64,000 bases of DNA from contig NZ_NESS01000004.1 in the NCBI RefSeq assembly GCF_002128425.1, positions 62,001 to 126,000 of the forward strand. The letters are read 5' to 3'. Made by a program: the position numbers and the translations under genes. The notes under the pieces were generated by a model. The model saw only the letters and a list, made by a program, of their open reading frames with translations. It did not search any database and was not told the DNA's origin. Positions 1 through 8,497 of this stretch are shown piece by piece. The DNA is from Gottfriedia acidiceleris. GTDB taxonomy: Bacteria; Bacillota; Bacilli; Bacillales; Bacillaceae_G. Position 1 is the stretch's first letter; the number at the start of each line of letters is the position of its first letter.

Positions 1-200
1 GTTCCAGCTGCATCAAGACCAGGGATAAATGGAAAATTTCCTTTACCCTTTTTCCCGTATCTTGCCTTTACATCTGCAAAGTTTACACTGGCTTTTTCCA
101 CTTTAATTAATACTTGTTTAGAATTAATTGATGGTACATCCATATCAACAACTTTTAAAACTTCAGGTTTTCCAAACTCAGTCACAACAACTGCCTTCAC
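1..200 (-). CDS. Zinc-free MDR / quinone oxidoreductase-like protein, N-terminal part (cut by window edge)
   Basis: Only the first 66 codons are present; the gene runs out of the window at position 1. The translation begins with a typical medium-chain dehydrogenase/quinone oxidoreductase start (MKAVVVTEFGKPEVLKVVD, then a VNFADVKARYG stretch and an FIPGLDAAG motif). The GTG at 198-200 is chosen because GGTGGAG lies six bases upstream; an in-frame ATG at 222-224 would add eight residues. Family members are cytosolic NAD(P)H-dependent reductases. It lies about 115 bp downstream of the tetR-like gene on the same strand, so it could be co-transcribed. The substrate cannot be inferred. Confidence 0.75.
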   Translation of the reverse strand, partial: MKAVVVTEFGKPEVLKVVDMDVPSINSKQVLIKVEKASVNFADVKARYGKKGKGNFPFIPGLDAAG

Positions 201-315
201 AATCTCCACCTCACTTATACTCATTACTACTATTTTACCTGCAAGAATAAAGTAACGGAAAATAACAATTTATTATGAGTTCTAATAAGATGGACTTATT
301 AATTACAATTATTTA

Positions 316-906
316 CTATTGTAAAGAACGGAACATAACTTGAAATATATCACTCATATCTATTTTAGAACTGTCTTTAATAACTGTATTTTGAACACGC
401 AAACCATACATGAATGTTAGAAATATAGTAGCCATTTTTTCTGCGTCAACTACTAACGGAATCGCACCTTCTGCTTGCCCTACTTCAATCCATTTTGTTG
501 ACGTCGCTAGACTATGCGAATATACATCTTTTAAGATTTCTTCCACCTTCTGGCTGTCCATTCGACCTAGTAAATAAATAAATATTTTAGTGGTTACATC
601 TTGTTCTGTAGAATGTTTAGCTACGCCACTTGCTATTACTTTGAGTGGGTCATTAATTCCTACTGTTTCTTCTCTCGAAACTACTTCAAAAAATTTTGCA
701 TTAACTTGTTCGATTCTTGCTTTCAATATCAATCCAAACAGTTCATCTTTTCCAGTAACATAATGATAAATGGCCCCTTTAGAAAGTCCTGTTCGATCAA
801 TAATATCTTGCATCGTTGTTTGTCTACAGCCTTTTTCCTCGATGAGCTGTTCTGTAGCTGATAATATCAATTGAAAACTTGAATTTAGCTGTGGATTTTC
901 TTTCAT
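316..906 (-). CDS. TetR/AcrR-family transcriptional repressor
   Basis: 196 residues. The N-terminal helix-turn-helix is clear: ATEQLIEEKGCRQTTMQDII followed by the recognition-helix region GLSKGAIYHYVTGKDELF. The remainder is the helical ligand-binding and dimerisation domain. The ATG at 904-906 is chosen because AGGAGGT lies seven bases upstream; the upstream in-frame ATG at 930 has no comparable site. It is the third gene of a minus-strand operon after a membrane protein and a GNAT enzyme. The operon promoter contains a palindrome of TetR-operator type, so autoregulation is likely (inference). The ligand is unknown. Confidence 0.9.
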   Translation of the reverse strand: MKENPQLNSSFQLILSATEQLIEEKGCRQTTMQDIIDRTGLSKGAIYHYVTGKDELFGLILKARIEQVNAKFFEVVSREETVGINDPLKVIASGVAKHSTEQDVTTKIFIYLLGRMDSQKVEEILKDVYSHSLATSTKWIEVGQAEGAIPLVVDAEKMATIFLTFMYGLRVQNTVIKDSSKIDMSDIFQVMFRSLQ

Positions 907-932
907 GTTTACCTCCTGTGGCAATACCATTG

Positions 933-1439
933 TTATCTATTTAATTGTTTTTCCATACAGTAGTAGGGATATTTACGTAAAGGAAATTCGATTTCTCCCT
1001 TTTTGACGTAACCATATTTGGTATACATACCTACTGCCCCTTCATTAGCAGAATAAACATCTAATCTAATGCTTGTATAGCCTCTTAGTACCGCCAAATG
1101 TTCCACATAATTTAATAGTAATTTTCCAATTCCTCTTCCTTGGTAATCAGGACTCACAGCAAGTCTGTGTATACAGACCGGGTTTCCATTTATATCATTC
1201 CAATCGATTTGTTTATATTTTTCACTTTGTTTTTCATCGAGTACAACAGCTCCAATAATGACATGATTTTCTACTATTCCGTATAAATTATGATTACTTA
1301 AATCGCTTTGAATAACAAATCTATTTGGATAAAGTAGGTTCCATTGATCATTATTAATGCTAAGCAAGTGTTTCGTGACGGTTTTATAAAGGCTTAAGAC
1401 ACTTTTTTGATGTGCCCTTTGAATAGGAATAATTTCCAT
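933..1439 (-). CDS. GNAT-family N-acetyltransferase
   Basis: 168 residues, a usual length for single-domain GNATs. Motif A for acetyl-CoA binding is visible near residues 95-110 (HRLAVSPDYQGRGIGKLLL, with the Q-x-x-G-x-G loop). The C-terminal part has the common NEGAVGMYTKYGY pattern of motif B. The start follows AAAGGAGTG. It lies between the membrane protein gene (23 bp gap) and the tetR-like gene (26 bp gap), so the three probably share one transcript. The acceptor substrate is unknown; a role in detoxification alongside the TetR regulator is only a guess. Confidence 0.88.
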   Translation of the reverse strand: MEIIPIQRAHQKSVLSLYKTVTKHLLSINNDQWNLLYPNRFVIQSDLSNHNLYGIVENHVIIGAVVLDEKQSEKYKQIDWNDINGNPVCIHRLAVSPDYQGRGIGKLLLNYVEHLAVLRGYTSIRLDVYSANEGAVGMYTKYGYVKKGEIEFPLRKYPYYCMEKQLNR

Positions 1440-1462
1440 CTCTGTTGCACTCCTTTTATAGA

Positions 1463-2077
1463 TTACTTTGTTAACTGTGATTTAATTTCTTGAAGCCTTG
1501 ATGCTGACTTTCTTCGATAAATTATAGTCCATAAAATTGCAGCACCTATAAATCCATAAAGGACATAATTTGAGAAAAGTAGATATCTTTCAGTTGATAG
1601 ATTATAAACCATAATGATTCGAACGATTGCTTCTGCTAACAGCATAATCCCCCAAACAAATGTCATTAATCGCATAACAAAACGAAAATATTTAATATTC
1701 CAGTTTTCAGCAAATCGATTATTTTGGATAAATCGCATTCCTAAGTAGAACATTATAGGTCGTTTAAAGAATAGCGATACTAAAAAGATGATACCGACTG
1801 AAGCCGTTATTAATGATTCTCTTACTAGTAAAATCTTTTCGCTGCCACCAAGGAAGACTAATAAAAGAGTTAGAATAAGTGTAAAAAGCATTAAACCTCC
1901 AAAAGCATCGAGCCTCTTATGCTTCCATAAATGAACTACATTATCAACTAATGGAATAAGAGTTGCAATCGAAAGAGCTAAAATACTACTCATATAATCA
2001 GATAACACTACATAAATAACCCAAGGTAAAATACCGTTAATTACTAATGTGAAAATAATATACATTCTTTTAGACAT
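1463..2077 (-). CDS. VC0807-like integral membrane protein
   Basis: 204 residues with about six hydrophobic segments, for example around residues 8-25, 28-45, 60-76, 88-104, 135-152 and 168-186. The overall pattern (VVHLWKHKRLDAFGGL loop, then SLFFKRPIMFYLGMRFI) resembles the VC0807 membrane protein family, which has no firmly established function. The start has AAGGGATG upstream. It is the first gene of the operon under the palindromic operator and is therefore the most likely target of the TetR-type repressor at the end of the operon. Confidence 0.65.
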   Translation of the reverse strand: MSKRMYIIFTLVINGILPWVIYVVLSDYMSSILALSIATLIPLVDNVVHLWKHKRLDAFGGLMLFTLILTLLLVFLGGSEKILLVRESLITASVGIIFLVSLFFKRPIMFYLGMRFIQNNRFAENWNIKYFRFVMRLMTFVWGIMLLAEAIVRIIMVYNLSTERYLLFSNYVLYGFIGAAILWTIIYRRKSASRLQEIKSQLTK

Positions 2078-2178
2078 AAGATCATCCCTTTAAACTTATT
2101 TTTTAATAAAGAATTTTGATACGAATGCTGTTTTGTTTTTTTCATAAATAAAATTTTTCTTAAGCTATTTTTAGAAAG

Positions 2179-2191
2179 ACCGACTGTTGGT
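2179..2191. promoter_or_regulatory. Second, imperfect TetR-type operator
   Basis: ACCGACTGTTGGT is a 6-1-6 inverted repeat with one mismatch. Its arms match the perfect palindrome centred 39 bp away at 2224. It lies downstream of the predicted -10 element, near the expected transcription start, where bound repressor would also block the operon. Confidence 0.55.
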
Positions 2192-2208
2192 TTGTTTTTT
2201 ATAAGATT

Positions 2209-2237
2209 ATATTATGTACCGACCGTCGGTATGTTAA
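2209..2237 (-). promoter_or_regulatory. Promoter with palindromic TetR-type operator in the spacer
   Basis: On the minus strand TTAACA (2232-2237) and TAATAT (2209-2214) are separated by 17 bp. The palindrome TACCGACCGTCGGTA (2217-2231, 7-1-7 arms) fills 15 of those 17 spacer bases. An operator in this position is the classic arrangement for TetR-family repression, and the operon it drives ends with a tetR-like gene. Confidence 0.7.
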
Positions 2238-2302
2238 TGAAAAATAATATTATTTTGAAAATAGGTATGTTTACACCTTTTTTATTAAATGTGAAATCTT
2301 AA

Positions 2303-2401
2303 CTTGTAACTGAAAGAGGGATTCATAAAGATGATCTTGTAAAGCGTAAACCTTATTATGATTTACTTAAAGGAAGAGGCGATTATATCGGTAAGTCCTA
2401 A
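2303..2401 (+). pseudogene. Possible gene remnant (unidentified C-terminal peptide)
   Basis: A plus-strand open frame of 32 codons with no usable start reads LVTERGIHKDDLVKRKPYYD and then LLKGRGDYIGKS before a stop. Its charged, protein-like composition differs from random AT-rich intergenic sequence, and it is preceded in frame by a stop. It could be the decayed tail of a lost gene, but I do not recognise the family and chance is not excluded. The rest of 2238-2460 shows nothing I can name. Confidence 0.2.
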
Positions 2402-2457
2402 CATTAATTATCAAAAAGTTGTATATTCCCTTACAAATTATTTAACCCTTAGAAATA

Positions 2458-2502
2458 CAAAAAAGGGTATCTATCCATCAAATCACGATGTAATAGATAC
2501 CC
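2458..2502 (-). terminator. Rho-independent terminator of the thi operon
   Basis: GGGTATCTAT at 2465-2474 pairs with ATAGATACCC at 2493-2502 across an 18-base loop. On the minus strand the hairpin is followed by a run of six T. It starts about a dozen bases after the thiE stop codon. Confidence 0.8.
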
Positions 2503-2513
2503 CCAGTAATTTA

Positions 2514-3149
2514 TTATTTATTAACCAACATACTCAAATGTTCAGCAGCCAATTTAATATCTTCTTTCCCTAAAATCGCAGAAACAATCGCAACACCATC
2601 AATATTTGTTTCTATTAATTCTGAAACATTTTCTTCATTAATACCTCCGATTCCTACAATTGGAATCTTTACTGCTTCGCGTATGCTTCGTAATTCGTCT
2701 AGCGTTAAATACTTCGCATCCAGTTTTGTGCTCGTTGGATACACCGAGCCAATACCGACGTAATCTGCACCTTGTTCCTGTGCAAGCATTGCTTCTTCCA
2801 AGGTTCTTGCAGATACGCCAATAATCATATCGTCACCAACAATCTTTCTAGCTACAGATAAAGGTAAGTCTTCTTGGCCGATATGTAAGCCATCTGCTTT
2901 AATTGCCAAGGCGATATCTAATCGGTCATTAATAATCAATGGAACATTATATTTTGAAGTTACTTCTTTTACTTGCATAGCAATTTTGTAAAAATCTAGA
3001 CTACTACAATTCTTTTCTCTTATTTGTACAATTGTTGTTCCGCCTTTAATGGCTTCCTCAACAGATTGAACTAAGTCTCTTGATCCTAATACATCTCGAT
3101 CAGTCACTAAATAAAGCTTATAATCTATTTTACTTTTTGTTATAGCCAT
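2514..3149 (-). CDS. thiE: Thiamin-phosphate synthase ThiE
   Basis: 211 residues, the usual ThiE size. It couples hydroxymethylpyrimidine diphosphate with thiazole phosphate to give thiamin phosphate. Family landmarks are visible: the N-terminal LYLVTDRD, the diphosphate-binding region QIREKN, INDRLDIALAIKADGLHIGQEDLP, the GVSARTLEEA helix, the DYVGIGSVYPTSTK segment and the C-terminal VGIGGINEEN phosphate loop. The start has AGGAGG upstream and overlaps the end of thiM by 10 bp. It is the last gene of the TPP-riboswitch operon. Confidence 0.97.
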   Translation of the reverse strand: MAITKSKIDYKLYLVTDRDVLGSRDLVQSVEEAIKGGTTIVQIREKNCSSLDFYKIAMQVKEVTSKYNVPLIINDRLDIALAIKADGLHIGQEDLPLSVARKIVGDDMIIGVSARTLEEAMLAQEQGADYVGIGSVYPTSTKLDAKYLTLDELRSIREAVKIPIVGIGGINEENVSELIETNIDGVAIVSAILGKEDIKLAAEHLSMLVNK

Positions 3150-3952
3150 TCGATTTTTCCTCCTGTTAGAAGTGTATTAACGGAAGCTTTAGATACTTCG
3201 TCAAATAAGTTTACTTTAAATGTACCGATTCCTTGCCCTTCAGTTAGGCGTGCCTTAGCAAGCTCTCCACATAGCCCCATTGTAGTAATACCCGATACAG
3301 CTGCAAGGAAATAATCATTCGTTGCACCAGCATAAGTTCCGATTAATGATGTGCTCATGCAACCAGTTCCAGTTACATCAGCTAGCATTTTATCTCCATT
3401 TGAAATTGTACATACTCGCTCTTGTTCTGCAACAATATCTACCGCACCTGTGATTGCGACTACTGAGCCTAATTTTGCTGAAAGAGATTTAGCAATTTCA
3501 ATACCGTCTTCTTCATCAGCTACAGAATCGACACCTTTAATTTGAACATTTAAACCAGCAATCATTTTAATTTCTGACATATTTCCACGAACAACTGCAA
3601 AACGTACTTCTTTCAATAATCTAGCAACCGTTTCTGTACGTAGAGTTGTTGCTCCTACTCCTACAGGATCTAATATAACTGGCACACCTAATTGATTAGC
3701 CTTTTTACCAGCTTTAATCATTGATTCAATAGTTCTTTCATTTAATGTACCAATATTAATAACAAGAGCTGAAGCAAAAGATACCATTTCTTCTACTTCG
3801 GCTAAATCATCTGCCATAACAGGTGATCCACCTAGAGCTAACACCATATTTGCACAGTCATTTACAGTTACATAATTCGTAATATGATGAACTAAAGGCT
3901 TTTTCTCTTTCACGCTTTCAAGTATTTGACTCATTTCATTTATAGTTAACAT
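3140..3952 (-). CDS. thiM: Hydroxyethylthiazole kinase ThiM
   Basis: 270 residues. It phosphorylates hydroxyethylthiazole, so it supplies the thiazole phosphate that ThiE uses. Typical ThiM sequences are present: PLVHHITNYVTVNDCANMVL, the GGSPVMAD motif, LDPVGVGATTLR, VVRGNMSEI and the catalytic DVTGTGCMSTSLIG region near residue 190-205. The start follows GGGGGAG. It overlaps cytX by 17 bp and thiE by 10 bp, so translation of the operon is tightly coupled. A salvage role is established for the family. Confidence 0.97.
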   Translation of the reverse strand: MLTINEMSQILESVKEKKPLVHHITNYVTVNDCANMVLALGGSPVMADDLAEVEEMVSFASALVINIGTLNERTIESMIKAGKKANQLGVPVILDPVGVGATTLRTETVARLLKEVRFAVVRGNMSEIKMIAGLNVQIKGVDSVADEEDGIEIAKSLSAKLGSVVAITGAVDIVAEQERVCTISNGDKMLADVTGTGCMSTSLIGTYAGATNDYFLAAVSGITTMGLCGELAKARLTEGQGIGTFKVNLFDEVSKASVNTLLTGGKIEWL

Positions 3953-5174
3953 TTTCTTCTCCCCCTATTTGCTTTGGAACAAACTTATTTATGACAAATT
4001 GAACAACAATATAAATAACACAAATTAAAATCATACTTGGAACAGTAGCTCCAAGGAAAAAGTCTAATTGTACAAACTTACGATAAATAAAAACGCCTAA
4101 AATCCATGTGATAAACGCGATCCAATCAATTTTCAATGATTTACTTATACTTGTTCTTCTTAGAATAAAATAGTCCGTTAATAAAATTGCATATAGCGGT
4201 GCAAAAAATGAACCAATGGTATATAAAAATCCTTCATATTTCTCAATTGGGAAAATAACGGCCAATAATGTTCCAATAGCAGTAATAATAAGAGCTATAT
4301 GTTTTCCATTTAGTTTTGGAAAAATGGTTGTAACCGATATTCCTGCAGAGTAAGCATCCATAAAAGTTGTTGTAACAGTCGCTAAGACGACGATACCAAC
4401 TGCGAATAATCCAAGATTTGCGCTCATTAAAACAGCAACCGGGTCTACTTCATTAAATGCTAATGCTGCGCCTAGCCCAATAATATACATCCATGAGCTA
4501 CCAAACATATAACCTATAAAACTACCAATTGCACCATCCTTTGTTGACTTCGCAAATCGAGTATAATCACTAATTAAAGGAATCCACGATAATGGCATAA
4601 TTACCGATAATTCAACTGCTTCCCCAAAAGATAATCCAGAAGTGCTTGGTTGAGTTAAGATTTTATCACTTTTAAAAATAACAAAACAAAGTACAATTGT
4701 TAGAACAAATAATAAACAAACAGCTAAGCTATTTAGTTTTTTTGAAGCATTTTGTCCAAAGTACAACCAGATTGCTATTAATACTCCAATTACTAAACAC
4801 CAAACCCATAGGTGGTCAAACCGATAATCTTTTATTGTAACTAAATTGATTGAGCGAGCTCCTGTTAAAATCATAATTGCTGTCCAGCCTAGTAACTGTA
4901 GAACATTTAAAATCGAAAACAAATAGCTACCATAGCTACCAAATGAAATTTTTGTAGATTCCATGGCTGACAATCTTTGCTGAGAACCAATGACTCCACC
5001 TAATACCAGTAATAATGTTCCAATTAAATGCCCTACTAAAATGGCCGTCAAACCTTTCTTAAAACCTAGTGGTGCTACTAGGGCACCAGTCATAATTTCT
5101 GCTACAGAAACTGCCGCTCCAAACCAAAGTGTTGTAAAGTTCCACTTAGTCATTTTTGCATTTTGATTAGACAT
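3936..5174 (-). CDS. cytX: Hydroxymethylpyrimidine permease CytX (NCS1 family)
   Basis: 412 residues with about twelve membrane segments, including the NCS1-type N-terminal FTTLWFGAAVSVAEIMTGAL stretch. CytX proteins are predicted importers of the thiamin pyrimidine precursor, and the context fits: the gene sits between thiD and thiM behind a TPP riboswitch. The ATG at 5172-5174 is preferred because GCAGGAG lies six bases upstream, giving MSNQNAKMTK; the upstream ATG at 5195 lies inside thiD and lacks a site. It overlaps thiD by 8 bp. Cytosine or a related pyrimidine is the alternative substrate. Confidence 0.85.
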   Translation of the reverse strand: MSNQNAKMTKWNFTTLWFGAAVSVAEIMTGALVAPLGFKKGLTAILVGHLIGTLLLVLGGVIGSQQRLSAMESTKISFGSYGSYLFSILNVLQLLGWTAIMILTGARSINLVTIKDYRFDHLWVWCLVIGVLIAIWLYFGQNASKKLNSLAVCLLFVLTIVLCFVIFKSDKILTQPSTSGLSFGEAVELSVIMPLSWIPLISDYTRFAKSTKDGAIGSFIGYMFGSSWMYIIGLGAALAFNEVDPVAVLMSANLGLFAVGIVVLATVTTTFMDAYSAGISVTTIFPKLNGKHIALIITAIGTLLAVIFPIEKYEGFLYTIGSFFAPLYAILLTDYFILRRTSISKSLKIDWIAFITWILGVFIYRKFVQLDFFLGATVPSMILICVIYIVVQFVINKFVPKQIGGEENVNYK

Positions 5175-5973
5175 ATTGAACTCCTGCCTTTTCATACAAT
5201 GAGTAGAAATGATGTACAGGACCTACCCCTTTTCCGATTGAAAAGGAATGTTGGATTGCTAATGTTATATAGTTTTTCGCCTCTCTAATTGCCTCATTTA
5301 ATTCAAGTTCATTTGCTAAATTAGATGTAATGGCTGAAGATAAAGTACAACCTGTACCGTGGGTATTAATTGTATTAATTCTCACGCTATTAAAGCTTGA
5401 AAATTCCTCACCATTAAAACAAATATCAGTAGCCTCACCCTCTAGATGACCGCCTTTTACAAGGACGTTTTTAGCACCTAATGAGTGAATTTGAATAGCA
5501 GCTTCTTTCATCTCTTTAATCGTTGTAATTTTACTTCCAGTAATAACTTCTGCTTCTGGAAGATTTGGCGTAATAACAGTTGCTAACGGAATCAATTCTT
5601 GAATTAAAGCTTCCTTTGCATCCGGACTTAATAAGTCAAATCCGCTTTTTGAAACCATAACTGGATCAACTACGATTTGCTTTGGTTTATATTGCTTTAG
5701 TTTCTCAGCAATTACTTTAATCGTCTCTATTTGAGATACCATTCCTATTTTTACAGCATCTACTTCAATATCAGTAAAAATTGCATCTAACTGACTAGCA
5801 ATAATCTCTGGTGTCATATCTTGTACTGCAAACACTCCTTGCGTATTTTGAGCAGTTACTGCTGTAATAACACTCATTCCAAAAACACGATGAGCTGAAA
5901 ACGTCTTTAAATCCGCTTGAATACCTGCACCACCACTTGAATCAGAGCCTGCTATCGTTAATACTTTCTTCAA
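5167..5973 (-). CDS. thiD: Hydroxymethylpyrimidine (phosphate) kinase ThiD
   Basis: 268 residues, normal for ThiD. It phosphorylates hydroxymethylpyrimidine twice. Family motifs are clear: AGSDSSGGAGIQADLKTFSA at the start, VDPVMVSKSG, VITPNLPEAEVITG and the catalytic NTHGTGCTLSSAI region near residue 208-220. The start is a TTG at 5971-5973 behind AGGGGG, which gives the family-typical beginning KKVLTIAGSD; a longer reading frame to 6084 would run into the riboswitch terminator. It is the first gene of the thi operon. Confidence 0.95.
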   Translation of the reverse strand: MKKVLTIAGSDSSGGAGIQADLKTFSAHRVFGMSVITAVTAQNTQGVFAVQDMTPEIIASQLDAIFTDIEVDAVKIGMVSQIETIKVIAEKLKQYKPKQIVVDPVMVSKSGFDLLSPDAKEALIQELIPLATVITPNLPEAEVITGSKITTIKEMKEAAIQIHSLGAKNVLVKGGHLEGEATDICFNGEEFSSFNSVRINTINTHGTGCTLSSAITSNLANELELNEAIREAKNYITLAIQHSFSIGKGVGPVHHFYSLYEKAGVQYV

Positions 5974-6044
5974 TTCTCTTCCCCCTATTTCATGAATAGA
6001 ACTCTTTGATCTTACAGATAGAAGATGAAACTTGATTTCAAATA

Positions 6045-6077
6045 CAAAAAAGCACAAATCCCATAAGGACTTGTGCT
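6045..6077 (-). terminator. Conditional terminator of the TPP riboswitch
   Basis: On the minus strand AGCACAAGTCC pairs with GGGATTTGTGCT around a short loop and is followed by six T. It lies between the TPP aptamer and thiD, where an expression-platform terminator is expected. Confidence 0.85.
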
Positions 6078-6119
6078 CGAACAAATCAATGTTATGAATA
6101 CAAAATATGTATTCTACCG

Positions 6120-6212
6120 TTCACTTTCCTACGCTGGCATTATCCAGATCAGGTTAAAGGGTCAAAGACTTCCCGTGTCTTAATCTCAGCCGACCATTTA
6201 CGGCACCCCTAG
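6120..6212 (-). promoter_or_regulatory. TPP (THI-box) riboswitch aptamer
   Basis: The minus strand has the conserved THI-box elements in order: GGGGTGCC, GGCTGAGAT, ACCCTTTAACCTGATCTGG and TAATGCCAGCGTAGG. These are the standard helices P1-P5 core sequences. With the downstream terminator at 6045-6077 it should switch off thiD-cytX-thiM-thiE when thiamin pyrophosphate is abundant. Confidence 0.95.
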
Positions 6213-6245
6213 TACTATTCAATTATTAAAGTTAATTACTTTATC

Positions 6246-6274
6246 ATCTTAATTAATCCTTCTACTTTATTCAA
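6246..6274 (-). promoter_or_regulatory. Likely promoter of the thi operon
   Basis: TTGAAT (6269-6274) and TAAGAT (6246-6251) on the minus strand are 17 bp apart and lie just upstream of the TPP aptamer. The match to the sigma-A consensus is moderate. Confidence 0.45.
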
Positions 6275-6325
6275 GTATTTAGACAGATTACTTTAAATTT
6301 TATCTTTTTAGTTAACGCTATATTT

Positions 6326-6478
6326 CTATTTTGAATAATTTGTATCACAATTTGAACTACAAGTTTTTGCGATTGAGCAAGAACCACATTTACCTTTTTT
6401 TGTTTTGTTTACATATCGTAAAAGTGTCCATCCTGCATATCCAAAAATTAGAGCCCCTATTATAATATTGACAATCAT
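6326..6478 (-). CDS. FeoB-associated Cys-rich membrane peptide
   Basis: 50 residues: one N-terminal membrane helix (MIVNIIIGALIFGYAGWTLL), then a basic stretch and a short tail with four cysteines in a C-x2-C-x6-C-x3-C arrangement. This is the pattern of the FeoB-associated Cys-rich family, which often follows feoB in Firmicutes and may act as an FeoC-like partner in ferrous iron uptake. AAAGGGG precedes the ATG. It starts 18 bp after the feoB stop and is almost certainly the third gene of the feo operon. Confidence 0.85.
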   Translation of the reverse strand: MIVNIIIGALIFGYAGWTLLRYVNKTKKGKCGSCSIAKTCSSNCDTNYSK

Positions 6479-6496
6479 AAGTAGATACCCCTTTCC

Positions 6497-8497
6497 TTAG
6501 TAGCCTAATAGACTTCCAACTTGATAGATAATTAGCGCTAATATATACGCAATAACTAATGCATATCCAACTGAAAAATACGTCCATTTAGCTGAACCTG
6601 TCTCTTTACGAATTGTCGCAACAGTTGCAAGACATGGTACATACAATAAGACAAATACCATAAAGCTAAAAGCAGAAAGTGCAGAAAACTGTGTTGACAA
6701 TATTCCTTGTAAAGAGTTTGCATTTGGTACGTGATAGATAATATTCATAGCAGATACGACAACCTCTTTAGCCAAAAATCCTGTTAGTAAAGAAGCACCT
6801 GCTTGCCATGTCCCGAAGCCTAAAGGTGCAAGTATTGGTGTAAGTATGCCACCAATCATCGCTAAAAAGCTATCATCCATCGAAACACCTAAACCACTTG
6901 GTCCCATATAAGATAATAACCATATAACTACAGAACCACCAAAAATAAACGTACCTGCTTTTCGAATAAACCCTTTACCTTTATCCCATGTGCTTCTAAA
7001 CAAAGCTTTACCTTGTGGCATACGGTATGGTGGGAGCTCTACGACAAATAATGAAAACTCACCTTTTAATATAGTAGATGAAAAAACCTTAGCTAATACT
7101 AATGCAACTACTATTCCGAGTATATACAGTGAAAAAACAACTATTGCTTGATTTTTGGCAAAAAAAGCGCCAACGAATAGTGCATATACCGGTAAACGCG
7201 CTGAACAAGACATTAATGGTGTTAACAAAATCGTAAGTAGTCTCTCTCTAGGCTGTTCAATCGTTCTAGCAGCCATAACTCCAGGTACATTACAACCAAA
7301 TCCAATAATCATTGGAATAAATGCCTTTCCGGTTAAACCAACCATTTCCATCGAACGATCCATTACTAAAGCCGCTCGAGACATATATCCAAAATCCTCA
7401 AGGAATGATATTAGTAAAAACAAAATAAAAATTTGTGGAACAAAGACTAAAACTCCACCAACACCAGCAACAATACCATCAAGAACAACTGCTTTTATAA
7501 AATCAGATGCATGTATTGCATTTAAGCCGTTTGTTAGCCAGCCTGTTACAGGTCCTGATAAAAACCCATCTAATGCATCAGATAAGGGTAGCCCCAACCA
7601 ATCAAAAGTAAGCTTAAACATTAAAAACATTGTCACTAAGAAAATAGGAATACCTAAAATCGGGTGTGTCACAAATCGATCAATGCGATCAGTTAATGTA
7701 ACTGCTTCATTAGATTCTTTCTCCACAGATTTACCAATTAAATTTGAAATGACTTCTTTTCTTACAGAATATATCCATTTTGGGGGTGATACACCTTGTT
7801 CACTGTTTAATTGTTCCTCTGTTATGTTAATTACTTGTTCAATTTTACTAAAATCGTAGGATGAAGCTATAAATTCTATTACCTCTTTATTACCCTCTAA
7901 GATTTGTATCGCAGTCCATCTTTTAGGAATAGATAAAGTTGAAGGTAATAGAGTCATAATATTTTTAATACTGTCTTCAATAATAATTCCGTAATCAATT
8001 TCAAACTCAACTTCAGATTGAGGAATTGTCTCTATTAATTCATTTACCTCGTTTGTTCCCTTACCCGATCTAGCATCAATTGGAATAACTGGTACTTGTA
8101 ATATCTTTGAGATACTGGAAGGATCAACTGAAATACCTCTCCTTTTAGCAACATCAACCATATTTAGACCAATAATCATTGATTTATTAAACTCTAGAAG
8201 TTGAAGAGTGAGCATTAAATTTCTTTCTAATTGAGCCGCGTCAACAATATTAATCATCCCATCAAATGTTTCATTTACAAAAAAATGTGAAACAACGGCC
8301 TCATCTTTTGAAAGAGGGCTTAGAGAATAGATACCTGGTAAATCAATTAGATTTCCAAGTTTATTTTTAATAGTCCCTACCTTTTTTTCAACGGTAACGC
8401 CACTCCAATTTCCTACGTATTGGTATGTACCTGTTAAATTATTAAATAGAGAAGTTTTTCCTGTATTTGGATTTCCAATAAGCGCTATATTTAACAT
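6497..8497 (-). CDS. feoB: Ferrous iron transporter FeoB
   Basis: 666 residues, the usual length. The N-terminal G-protein domain shows G1 (GNPNTGKTS), the G2/G3 region ending DLPGIYSLSP and G4 (GLNMVDVA). The C-terminal half is the membrane transporter with the Gate motifs GFGCNVPGVMAARTIEQPRERL and SCSARLPVYALFVGAFF. It imports Fe(II) across the cytoplasmic membrane. The start at 8495-8497 overlaps the feoA stop by 7 bp (ATGTTAA), so translation is coupled. Fur control follows from the Fur box upstream of feoA. Confidence 0.97.
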   Translation of the reverse strand: MLNIALIGNPNTGKTSLFNNLTGTYQYVGNWSGVTVEKKVGTIKNKLGNLIDLPGIYSLSPLSKDEAVVSHFFVNETFDGMINIVDAAQLERNLMLTLQLLEFNKSMIIGLNMVDVAKRRGISVDPSSISKILQVPVIPIDARSGKGTNEVNELIETIPQSEVEFEIDYGIIIEDSIKNIMTLLPSTLSIPKRWTAIQILEGNKEVIEFIASSYDFSKIEQVINITEEQLNSEQGVSPPKWIYSVRKEVISNLIGKSVEKESNEAVTLTDRIDRFVTHPILGIPIFLVTMFLMFKLTFDWLGLPLSDALDGFLSGPVTGWLTNGLNAIHASDFIKAVVLDGIVAGVGGVLVFVPQIFILFLLISFLEDFGYMSRAALVMDRSMEMVGLTGKAFIPMIIGFGCNVPGVMAARTIEQPRERLLTILLTPLMSCSARLPVYALFVGAFFAKNQAIVVFSLYILGIVVALVLAKVFSSTILKGEFSLFVVELPPYRMPQGKALFRSTWDKGKGFIRKAGTFIFGGSVVIWLLSYMGPSGLGVSMDDSFLAMIGGILTPILAPLGFGTWQAGASLLTGFLAKEVVVSAMNIIYHVPNANSLQGILSTQFSALSAFSFMVFVLLYVPCLATVATIRKETGSAKWTYFSVGYALVIAYILALIIYQVGSLLGY

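Noticed and set aside
2358-2573. Plus-strand 71-codon open frame upstream of and overlapping thiE
   Set aside because: It runs through the thi terminator into thiE in antisense, has no good ribosome site and no recognisable domain.
6390-6587. 65-codon minus-strand frame spanning the feoB end
   Set aside because: It is out of frame with both feoB and the Cys-rich peptide, which account for the region.
7155-7859. Long plus-strand frame (234 codons) opposite feoB
   Set aside because: It is antisense to the conserved FeoB membrane domain; its low-complexity composition fits a shadow of the real gene.
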